A stretch of 11,209 nt of DNA from the NCBI GenBank assembly GCA_005773755.1, contig SXHE01000045.1:1-11209 (forward strand), written 5' to 3'. This stretch comes from Planctomycetia bacterium. Its GTDB lineage: Bacteria > Planctomycetota > Planctomycetia > Gemmatales > Gemmataceae. Made by a program: the position numbers and the translations under genes. The notes beneath the pieces were generated by a model. It worked only from the letters and a program-made list of their open reading frames with translations. It made no database searches and was not told the origin of the DNA. This document shows positions 1 to 6,343 of this stretch, piece by piece (the first letter of the stretch is position 1; each line of letters opens with the position of its first letter).

Positions 1-719
1 CGGTCGAAGCCCCGAAGTGGGGCGCGGTCTCCGGGCGCGTCGCGTTCCCGAAGGGCCGTGACGTGCCGGGGCCGCGCCCGCTCGGGCTGAACATGAAGGA
101 CGAGGAAGTCTGGAGGCCGTTCGCGCCGCTGCATTACGAAGACGTCGTGGTTCACGCGAACAACCGCGGCATCATGAACGTGGTCGTGTTCCTGCGGCCG
201 GACGCGGACGACCGCAAGGCCGAGTTCCCCGCCGACGCGATCCACCCGGACCTTGTGAAGCCGAAGCCGACCGACCGCACCGTGCTCGCCGCGCGCGGGC
301 AGTTCGAACCGCGCGTGCTCGCGGTTCGCGCCGGGGATCGCGTCGTGTTCGACAACCGGCTGCCGGTGCCGACCAACGTGCGCTACGACGCGGCCGGGAA
401 CGACAGCTTCAACGTGCTGGTCGGGAAGGGCATGACGCACACCACGAAGCCGCGCGCGGCGGCGACCCGCCCGGACCACTATTCGTCCACCATCTACCCG
501 TGGATGACCGGGTGCGTGTGGACGTTCGATCACTCGTACTTCGCCGTGACGGACGCGAACGGCAAGTTCGAGATTCCCAACGCGCCCGCGGGCAAGTGGC
601 GACTGGTCGCGTGGCACGAAAAGGCCGGCTGGCTGGGCGGCGTGCCGGGCCGGTTGGGAACGAAGGTCGCCGCGCCCGGCGAGATCGAGCTGAGCTTCGA
701 GAGCGCGAACTGGCCGTAG
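1..719 (+). CDS. Cupredoxin-like exported protein, 5'-truncated, copper ligands lost
   Basis: The reading frame is open from base 3 to the TAG at 717-719, giving 238 visible residues. A GTG at 63 is not the true start, because the residues before it (WGAVSGRVAFPKG) align with the mature N-terminus of the next gene's product. The start and probable signal peptide lie left of the window. The protein aligns with its neighbour over its whole visible length: an N-terminal beta segment, a region with NNRGIMNVVVFLRP (about 53-66), a cupredoxin-like core (about 95-185) and a C-terminal carboxypeptidase-regulatory-like segment (DANGKFEIPNAPAGKWRLV, about 184-202). Three of four expected type 1 copper ligands are replaced: His by Thr124, Cys by Ser162 and His by Tyr165; Met168 remains. 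It therefore probably does not bind copper in the usual way. Its role is unknown. The second gene starts 61 bp downstream, so the two may be co-transcribed. Homology to the neighbour is certain by eye; the fold assignment is inference from family motifs. Confidence 0.85.
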   Translation, partial: VEAPKWGAVSGRVAFPKGRDVPGPRPLGLNMKDEEVWRPFAPLHYEDVVVHANNRGIMNVVVFLRPDADDRKAEFPADAIHPDLVKPKPTDRTVLAARGQFEPRVLAVRAGDRVVFDNRLPVPTNVRYDAAGNDSFNVLVGKGMTHTTKPRAAATRPDHYSSTIYPWMTGCVWTFDHSYFAVTDANGKFEIPNAPAGKWRLVAWHEKAGWLGGVPGRLGTKVAAPGEIELSFESANWP

Positions 720-767
720 TTGGTTCGCGTCCCCTGCGGGAACGCCGCTAAACTCCTTCCTTTATTT

Positions 768-773
768 GAGGTG
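768..773 (+). promoter_or_regulatory. Ribosome binding site for the 781 start
   Basis: GAGGTG lies 7 nt before the ATG at 781 and decides that start over an in-frame TTG at 766, which overlaps the site itself. Confidence 0.7.
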
Positions 774-780
774 CATTGTC

Positions 781-1572
781 ATGCGACAGGTGTTGTCGTG
801 CGCGCTGGGCTGCGCGCTGGTCGTCGCGCTCGCGCCGAGCGCGCGGGCGCAGTGGGTCACGGTCAAGGGGCAGGTGGTGTTCCCCGATGACAAGAAGGTC
901 CCCGTGCGGGCCGCGCTGAACGTCACGCAGGACAAGATGCACTGCCTCGCGAAGGGGGCGATCCTCGACGAGTCGGTGCTCGTGAACGCCAAGAACCGCG
1001 GGGTCGCGAACGTGGTCGTGTACCTGCGCCCGGACAGCACGGAGCCGGCCGCCGCGTTCACCGACGCGCAGATTCACCCCAACGACGCGAAACGCAAGGC
1101 CGCGGACGTGGTGATCGATCAGCCGTGCTGCATGTTCGTGGCGCGCGTGACCTGCGCCCGCGTCGGCGACACGATCCTGGTGAAGAACCCCGCGCCGGTC
1201 CCGCACAACTTCTTCTGGGACAGCTCGAACTGCGGGAGCCACAACGCGAACATCGCCAAGAACGCCGAATGGAAGATGCCCAACGCGCTGAAGGCGGAGC
1301 GCGCGCCGATCCAGTACAAGTGTACCATCCACCCGTGGATGGCGGGCTACGTCCGCGTGTTCGACCACCCGTACTACGCGGTCACGGACGCGGACGGCAA
1401 GTTCGAGATCAAGAACGCGCCCGCGGGGAAGTTCCGCATCGTGTACTGGCACGAGAACGGCGTGAGGGGCGGTAAGGACGGGCGCTTCGGCGAGAAGATC
1501 GAGATCGCCGCGGGCAAGGACGGCGCGATGGAGCTGAAGCCGACCCCGTTCGACGTGACCCCGCGGAACTAG
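781..1572 (+). CDS. Exported cupredoxin domain protein with intact copper-site motif
   Basis: This gene encodes 263 residues from an ATG preceded by GAGGTG. A signal peptide is clear: MRQ, a hydrophobic stretch (about 4-18) and a likely cut after SARA (residue 23), so the protein acts outside the cytoplasm. The core around 110-200 has cupredoxin features: VPHNFFW supplies His142, and CTIHPWM supplies Cys181, His184 and Met187, the usual C-x2-H-P-W-M arrangement of bacterial type 1 copper proteins. Further cysteines occur at 55, 116, 117, 125 and 151, which is unusual for a simple blue copper protein. Residues about 200-225 (TDADGKFEIKNAPAGKFRI) resemble a carboxypeptidase-regulatory-like beta domain. 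A role in periplasmic electron transfer or copper handling is inference; no partner oxidase or reductase is in the window. It is a clear paralog of the upstream truncated gene. A strong hairpin 7 bp after the stop probably ends the transcript. Confidence 0.9.
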   Translation: MRQVLSCALGCALVVALAPSARAQWVTVKGQVVFPDDKKVPVRAALNVTQDKMHCLAKGAILDESVLVNAKNRGVANVVVYLRPDSTEPAAAFTDAQIHPNDAKRKAADVVIDQPCCMFVARVTCARVGDTILVKNPAPVPHNFFWDSSNCGSHNANIAKNAEWKMPNALKAERAPIQYKCTIHPWMAGYVRVFDHPYYAVTDADGKFEIKNAPAGKFRIVYWHENGVRGGKDGRFGEKIEIAAGKDGAMELKPTPFDVTPRN

Positions 1573-1579
1573 CCCGCAC

Positions 1580-1647
1580 AGCGAGCGGCGCGGCGTCCGG
1601 CCGCCCACTGGTGTTGCCACCGGCGGGCTGACGCCGCGCCGCTCGCT
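1580..1647 (+). terminator. Long GC-rich hairpin after the cupredoxin gene
   Basis: A perfect 18-bp inverted repeat (1580-1597, AGCGAGCGGCGCGGCGTC, with 1630-1647) encloses a 32-nt loop that can form a second stem (CCGCC at 1601-1605 with GGCGG at 1622-1626, and GGTG with CACC inside it). It starts 7 bp after the stop at 1572. No T-run follows, so intrinsic termination of the classical kind is uncertain. It may equally be a dispersed palindromic repeat that stabilises the mRNA 3' end. The rest of the gap up to 1742 shows no gene. TAAGCT at 1683-1688 could be a weak -10 box for the next gene, without a convincing -35. Confidence 0.5.
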
Positions 1648-1742
1648 GGCCCTTGCGCCTTCACTTCGCGCCCGCGCGGTCGTAAGCTGTCGCACGTCTC
1701 TCCGCTCTCGACTCGCACCCGCACTCACATACGGGCCGTCCC

Positions 1743-4112
1743 ATGTCATCCGCAACACCGCCACCGGGGGCAACCGCGCCCGCCGCGTCCGAGACTCCGC
1801 CGCACCAGCCGTTCGTTCCGGCGACCGAGACGCAACACGAGTTCACTTGGCCCGCTGTGCTGACCGGCGTTGTGCTCGGCATCGTCTTCGGCGCGTCGTC
1901 GCTGTACCTCGTACTCAAGGTCGGGCTGACGGTGTCCGCGTCCGTACCCATCGCGGTGCTGTCGATCACGCTGTTCCGCGCGTTCTCCAAAGCGTTCAAG
2001 GTGCGGAAGACGACGATCCTCGAGAACAACGTCGTCCAGACGACCGGCAGCGCCGGCGAGAGCATCGCGTTCGGCGTCGGGGTGACGATGCCGGCGCTGC
2101 TGCTGCTCGGCTTCGAGATGGACCCGGTGCGCGTGATGACCGTGTCCGTACTCGGCGCGGTCCTCGGCATCCTGATGATGATCCCCTTGCGCCGGGCGTT
2201 CATCGTGAAGCAGCACGGGAAGCTGATCTACCCCGAAGGGACGGCGTGCGCGGAAGTGCTGGTCGCGGGCGAGAAGGGCGGCGCGACCGCGAAGATGGTG
2301 TTCGTCGGGTTCGGGGTGGCGCTGGTTCACAAGTTCCTGACCGCGGCCACGAAGTTGTGGTCGGGCGAGCCGTCCGCGAAACTGTACGCCGAAAACGCGG
2401 ACGGCACCAAGTCCGGGTTGAAGGGCGGGCAGGTGAGTGGCGAACTGTCGCCGGAGTTGCTGGGCGTCGGGTTCCTGATCGGCCCGCGGATCGCGGCCCT
2501 GATGATGGCCGGTGCGGTGATGTCGTACTTCGTACTGGGCCCGCTCATCGCCACGTTCGGCGACAAGCTCACGGAACCGGTCGCCCCGGCCACCTGGGAC
2601 GGGGACAAGCCGAAGGACGGGCACAACCCCGGCCTGATCCGCAACATGGAACCGGACGACCTGCGCGCGAAGTACCTCCGATACATCGGGGCGGGCGCGG
2701 TCGCCGCCGGCGGCATCATCAGCATGTGCCGGGCGCTGCCCCTCATCATCGGATCGATCGTGGCCGGGCTGCGCGACATGCGCGCGGCTCGGGCGGGCGC
2801 GGGCGCGGCGAGCGCGGCCCGGACCGAGCGCGACATGCCGATGACGGTCGTGCTCTGGGGGAGTGTCGCGCTCGTTCTGATACTCGCGCTGGTTCCACAA
2901 CTCGGCCTCGGCCTGAGTTTTCAGGGATTACTCGGCGCGGGCATGATCCTGCTGTTCGGGTTCCTGTTCGTGACCGTATCGAGCCGACTTACGGGCGAAG
3001 TGGGCAGTTCGTCGAACCCGATCTCCGGCATGACCATCGCCACGCTTCTGCTGGTGTGCCTGATCTTTCTGATTCTTGGCCGCACAGGGCCGGGTGCGAT
3101 GCTGACCGCGCTCACGGTCGCGGCGGTCGTGTGTATCGCGTCCTCCAACGGCGGCACCACGTCACAGGACCTGAAAACCGGCTACCTCGTTGGGGCCACC
3201 CCCTCGAAGCAACAGTGGGCGATCCTGATCGGCGCGGTCACGTCGGCCCTTGTGATCGGGCTGACGATGCTCGCGCTGAACCGCGCCGGCGTTCACTACA
3301 CGAAGGCTAACATTCCGGCCGACGCGAAGCTGACCGTTCCGGCCGACGCTCCGAAGCAGAAACCGGGGCGGCCGTACAACAGCGGCGACCTGCTCGACGC
3401 GACCGAGTACAGCATCGTTCACGTGCGCGCCGGTGAGCACGAGAAGCTGAAGCCGGGCCGCTACCTCGCAACCCCCGACGGCAAGCCGGTGTACCGCACC
3501 GACGTGCCCATCTCGCGCGAAGAAAAGAAGATGGACAACGGGGAGGACGCGCCGAAGGAGTTCACCGCCCCGCAGCCGCGCCTGTTCGCCAACATCATCG
3601 AGGGCATTCTGGGCGGCACGCTCGAATGGTCCCTCATCATCGCCGGCGTGCTGATCGCGGTCACGCTCGAACTGTGCGGGGTGTCCGCGCTGCCGGTCGC
3701 GGTCGGTATGTACCTGTCTCTCGCGTCCAGTATGCCGATCTTCATCGGCGGCATGTTGCGCCTGGTCGCGGACAAGCTGCGTGGGAAGCCCAAGAGCGAC
3801 GCTGACTCGGAGACCGGGCCGGGTGTGCTGCTCGCCAGCGGGTTCATCGCCGGTGGCACGCTGTGCGGGCTGATTATCGCGTTCTTCGCGTTCCTCCCGG
3901 ACTCGTTCAACCAGACGATCAACCTCGGCCTGCACCTGTTCGGTGAGGTGAACGCCAAGACCGGCAAGACCGAGTGGAAGCCCGACGAGAGCGGGCCGGC
4001 GAAAGTGGCTTCCGTGATCGTCTTCGGAGCGCTCGGCGCGCTCTTGCTCTGGGTCGGCGGGCGCAAAGACAGGCCCACCGACGAGCCGAAGCCGCCGGCG
4101 CAAACCAGATGA
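1743..4112 (+). CDS. OPT family oligopeptide transporter
   Basis: The 789-residue product is an inner-membrane secondary transporter of the OPT family. Members import oligopeptides or metal chelates, and the substrate here cannot be told from sequence. Recognisable family blocks are residues 40-75 (LTGVVLGIVFGASSLYLVLK and following), GSAGESIAFGVG (102-113), LIYPEGTACAEVLVAG (161-176), GSSSNPISGMTIATLL (421-436) and SSNGGTTSQDLKTGYLVGATP (467-487). Around fifteen hydrophobic segments span 37-58 to 755-772. The N-terminal 30 residues are Pro/Ala-rich and cytoplasmic-like. A hydrophilic stretch of about 100 residues (513-612), containing LKPGRYLATPDGKPVYRTD, separates the two membrane blocks and makes the protein longer than minimal bacterial OPT members. 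ATG 1743 is the first plausible start in frame; no good Shine-Dalgarno sequence precedes it. The gene stands between two hairpins, so it is probably transcribed alone. Confidence 0.95.
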   Translation: MSSATPPPGATAPAASETPPHQPFVPATETQHEFTWPAVLTGVVLGIVFGASSLYLVLKVGLTVSASVPIAVLSITLFRAFSKAFKVRKTTILENNVVQTTGSAGESIAFGVGVTMPALLLLGFEMDPVRVMTVSVLGAVLGILMMIPLRRAFIVKQHGKLIYPEGTACAEVLVAGEKGGATAKMVFVGFGVALVHKFLTAATKLWSGEPSAKLYAENADGTKSGLKGGQVSGELSPELLGVGFLIGPRIAALMMAGAVMSYFVLGPLIATFGDKLTEPVAPATWDGDKPKDGHNPGLIRNMEPDDLRAKYLRYIGAGAVAAGGIISMCRALPLIIGSIVAGLRDMRAARAGAGAASAARTERDMPMTVVLWGSVALVLILALVPQLGLGLSFQGLLGAGMILLFGFLFVTVSSRLTGEVGSSSNPISGMTIATLLLVCLIFLILGRTGPGAMLTALTVAAVVCIASSNGGTTSQDLKTGYLVGATPSKQQWAILIGAVTSALVIGLTMLALNRAGVHYTKANIPADAKLTVPADAPKQKPGRPYNSGDLLDATEYSIVHVRAGEHEKLKPGRYLATPDGKPVYRTDVPISREEKKMDNGEDAPKEFTAPQPRLFANIIEGILGGTLEWSLIIAGVLIAVTLELCGVSALPVAVGMYLSLASSMPIFIGGMLRLVADKLRGKPKSDADSETGPGVLLASGFIAGGTLCGLIIAFFAFLPDSFNQTINLGLHLFGEVNAKTGKTEWKPDESGPAKVASVIVFGALGALLLWVGGRKDRPTDEPKPPAQTR

Positions 4113-4126
4113 CAGTTCGCGCGCTT

Positions 4127-4156
4127 GCGAGCGGGGGGCGTCGGCCCTCCGCTCGC
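4127..4156 (+). terminator. Hairpin terminator candidate after the OPT gene
   Basis: A 13-bp stem (GCGAGCGGGGGGC at 4127-4139 with GCCCTCCGCTCGC at 4144-4156, one G-T wobble) closes on a 4-nt loop, 14 bp after the OPT stop. The stem is very stable, but no T-run follows, only GCACCTCCCCTATCG. It shares the GCGAGCGG arm with the hairpin at 1580-1647, which suggests one repeated terminator-like family. Confidence 0.6.
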
Positions 4157-4212
4157 GCACCTCCCCTATCGCCTTTCGGCGAATCGCGTCACAATGCTCG
4201 TGACCCACGCAC

Positions 4213-4216
4213 GGAG
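4213..4216 (+). promoter_or_regulatory. Ribosome binding site for the Uma2 gene
   Basis: GGAG with a 7-nt spacer to ATG 4224. The upstream in-frame ATG at 4194 and TTG at 4125 have no such site, and TTG 4125 lies inside the preceding hairpin region. Confidence 0.65.
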
Positions 4217-4223
4217 CGCACCC

Positions 4224-4916
4224 ATGCCGACCACGGCCGCGACGACACCGAAGACCAAGTTTCCCACGTTCGCCGACGTACAGGCGCGGCTGGGAAACAT
4301 CCCGGAGGCGCGCATCCGATCGTACCCCGCGCCCGGCACCGCGACGGTACTCGACCTGCTCGACGGCTCCATCGTCGGCGACCGCCTGTGCGAACTCGTG
4401 GACGGCATCCTCGTGGAGAAAACCATGGGCTTCCGCGAAGGCTCGTTGGCCGCGCGCCTCATTTTCTTGCTCCAGTTGTTCCTCGAAACGGACAACATCG
4501 GGTTGGTGGCCGGGGCAGACGGCCTGATCCGCTTTAAGCTCGAACTGGTGCGCATCCCGGACGTGTCGTTCATCCGCTGGGACAGCGTCGAGGACACCGA
4601 CCTGATCGAGAACCCGGCGGGCGCGTTTCTCGACGTGCCGCCGGACCTGGCCGTGGAGGTGCTCAGTCCGAGCAACACGCGGCGCGAGATGGAGATCAAG
4701 CTGGACGAGTACGCGAAGGCCGGCGTGAAGCTGGTGTGGTACGTCGACCCCGAGCGCAAAGAAGTGGACGTGTACCCGAAAGCGAATCCGAAGCGCAAGA
4801 AGACGCTGACCGCGGCCGACACGCTGGACGGCAACGCCGTGCTGCCCGGCTTCAGCGTTCCTGTGGCGCGGCTGTTCGAGAGCCGCGCGCCGAAGAAGGG
4901 CAAGGGCAAGAAGTAG
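4224..4916 (+). CDS. Uma2 family (DUF820) PD-(D/E)XK nuclease-like protein
   Basis: The 230-residue product matches the Uma2/DUF820 family, a branch of the PD-(D/E)XK nuclease superfamily that is expanded in cyanobacteria and planctomycetes. Visible family blocks are ELVDGILVEKTMG (57-69), LVRIPDVSFIRWD (108-120, acidic residue Asp113), PDLAVEVLSPSNTRREMEIK (140-159, with Glu145 and the candidate catalytic Lys159) and AGVKLVWYVDPERKEVDVY (166-184). The candidate metal-binding and catalytic residues are all present, so an active fold is likely, though no substrate is known. The first 12 residues and the Lys-rich tail (KKGKGKK) are low-complexity. Length is typical for the family at about 190-240 residues. 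ATG 4224 is chosen for its GGAG site. Family members commonly stand alone, as this one does. It could act in DNA processing or mobile-element biology, but nothing nearby supports a specific role. Confidence 0.92.
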   Translation: MPTTAATTPKTKFPTFADVQARLGNIPEARIRSYPAPGTATVLDLLDGSIVGDRLCELVDGILVEKTMGFREGSLAARLIFLLQLFLETDNIGLVAGADGLIRFKLELVRIPDVSFIRWDSVEDTDLIENPAGAFLDVPPDLAVEVLSPSNTRREMEIKLDEYAKAGVKLVWYVDPERKEVDVYPKANPKRKKTLTAADTLDGNAVLPGFSVPVARLFESRAPKKGKGKK

Positions 4917-4988
4917 CCGCCTGTAACGCGAGCGTATCGACCGCGTGCGAGTACCAGGGCCGCACGGTAGATTGAACCGATCCCGTGC

Positions 4989-4992
4989 GGAG
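4989..4992 (+). promoter_or_regulatory. Ribosome binding site for the GTG start at 5000
   Basis: GGAG with a 7-nt spacer selects GTG 5000 over the in-frame GTG at 4985, which overlaps this site. The first two bases lie in the right arm of an 8-bp inverted repeat (CCGCACGG 4960-4967, CCGTGCGG 4983-4990). Confidence 0.6.
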
Positions 4993-4999
4993 TGTTCCT

Positions 5000-6343
5000 G
5001 TGCCGCGCTTTCTCCTCCTGTTTGCGCTGCTCTTCGTCCCGCTGGCGCTGCTGCCGCGGGGCGAACCGCCCACACGTCGAACCGCGCCCGCCCCCGCGCC
5101 GGGTATCGCCGTGGCCCCGATGCCGCGGAGCGCAGACTTCGCCGCCTTCGGCAGCACCGGGTTCCTCTCCCGCGCGGACCTCGAACACGTCCGGTTCGAC
5201 TCGCGGGCCGTCGACGACGGGCGCACCGGCGATCCCGCCTCCGCCATGCTGTTCGCCGACCGACTGCGCGCGATGGGAGACCTCGCGGTGTTCCTGCCGC
5301 GGACCGCGTACCGGTCCGGCGATTCGATCCCGGTGTACTTCGTCCTCAAGAACAACACCGACGAGCCGAGCGGGTTCTCGTCGGGACTGTTCCTCTTCCC
5401 GCCGTTCCGAACCGCGTGGAACGACTTCGCGATCCGCGTGCGAAACTGCGACACCGGCGAAACCGACGGGATCGAGGGCGGCGGCTGTCTGCTCGGGGGC
5501 GTGCGAATCACGAGACCGGCCAACGGCTACTTCGTCGCGCGCACCGACTTCGGGCTGGCGCACGGCAAGCCGCGCCCGCCGGGCGAGTACGAGGTGAGTT
5601 GGTCGCACTGGACGCTCCACTCCGCCCCGGTGCGGTTCACGGTCGCGCCCACGCGCGGCGAACCGCCGGTTCCGCCCGTCCCGCGCGCGAGCGCCGCGTT
5701 CTACCTCGTCGAACCGGTCACGGAGCACAAGCGATACCCGCGCGGCGCGGGCGAGCCGTTCGTTTGGGAGCGGGCGCACCTGCACGCGCTCGGGGCGGGT
5801 GAAATCGCTTCGGGGCTATCGGTCGGGCACAACGGCCACTACGTTCCCGATCTGAACACGCTTCCCGCGACCGACGGCCGCGTCCGCGCGGTCGCCGAGT
5901 GGAAGCGCTATCGCGCCGGCGAGCGGTTGGCGGTCACGCTGCACGCGGCCGACCCGCGCGCGCCGGTGCGGTTCACGCAGGTGCCGCGCGTGTACCTCCA
6001 ACTGAGCGATTACGGCGAGAACGTTCGGCTCTCGCGCTGGGACGAAGAGCACGCGGACCCCGGCCCGCGGCCCGACACGCTCACGACCCCGCTGACGCTC
6101 GAAGTTCAGTTGCCGCCGGACTGGAGAGAGCGGACCCGGCTCAATGACACACAGCGGGCCGCAGTGCTGGTCGCGTCCGAGCGCATCACGTTGCCGAACG
6201 ACGACTCGAACATCTGGTCCGGCAAGGACGCACCGAAGCCGCCGCGCGACCCGGCCGCGTGGTCGGGCGTGGTGCGCACCGCGTTCACCGAACTGACATT
6301 CCCCCCGCGCCGCCCGCGCGGGGCCGCACTGGAGATACCATGA
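5000..6343 (+). CDS. Exported protein of unknown function, first of a tandem paralog pair
   Basis: The 447-residue product starts with a hydrophobic segment (MPRFLLLFALLFVPLALL) followed by a Pro/Arg/Ala-rich linker (19-45). It is probably exported or membrane-tethered, although the cleavage site is not obvious. I do not recognise a named family. It aligns along its whole length with the next gene's product. Shared blocks are GFLSRADLEHVRFDSRA (54-70), DLAVFLP plus YRSGDSIPVYFVLKNN (94-119), PPGEYEVSW then SAPVRFTV (193-215), EWKRYRAGERLAVTL (300-314), VPRVYLQL (328-335), TPLTLEVQLPPDWRER (363-378) and WSGVVRTAFTELTFPPR (421-437). Alternating hydrophobic residues and N/G turns suggest two beta-sandwich modules (about 94-216 and 270-435); that fold is inference. 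Its stop overlaps the next start (ATGA, 6340-6343), indicating translational coupling. No catalytic motif or lipoprotein signal was found. Confidence 0.88.
   Translation: MPRFLLLFALLFVPLALLPRGEPPTRRTAPAPAPGIAVAPMPRSADFAAFGSTGFLSRADLEHVRFDSRAVDDGRTGDPASAMLFADRLRAMGDLAVFLPRTAYRSGDSIPVYFVLKNNTDEPSGFSSGLFLFPPFRTAWNDFAIRVRNCDTGETDGIEGGGCLLGGVRITRPANGYFVARTDFGLAHGKPRPPGEYEVSWSHWTLHSAPVRFTVAPTRGEPPVPPVPRASAAFYLVEPVTEHKRYPRGAGEPFVWERAHLHALGAGEIASGLSVGHNGHYVPDLNTLPATDGRVRAVAEWKRYRAGERLAVTLHAADPRAPVRFTQVPRVYLQLSDYGENVRLSRWDEEHADPGPRPDTLTTPLTLEVQLPPDWRERTRLNDTQRAAVLVASERITLPNDDSNIWSGKDAPKPPRDPAAWSGVVRTAFTELTFPPRRPRGAALEIP
6331..6334 (+). promoter_or_regulatory. Ribosome binding site for the second paralog
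   Basis: GGAG lies 5 nt before ATG 6340, inside the last codons of the preceding gene. It fixes the start at 6340, directly before a good signal peptide, and rejects the in-frame GTG at 6259. Confidence 0.75.

Noticed and set aside
726..743. Possible terminator hairpin between the two cupredoxin genes (GCGTCCC...GGGAACGC)
   Set aside because: The stem is short and bulged, and the genes are only 61 bp apart, so co-transcription is at least as likely.
748..1773. Long open frame on the minus strand opposite the cupredoxin gene
   Set aside because: It is Arg/Val/His-rich with no recognisable domain, and mirrors the codon pattern of the clear gene on the + strand. High G+C produces such shadows.
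4960..4973. TAGATT (4968-4973) as -10 box for the gene at 5000
   Set aside because: No acceptable -35 sequence lies 15-19 bp upstream, so no promoter is called.
3162..5075. 637-codon minus-strand open frame spanning the ends of two + strand genes
   Set aside because: It overlaps the OPT and Uma2 genes, whose protein families are clear, and has low-complexity Arg/Ala/Gln/His composition.
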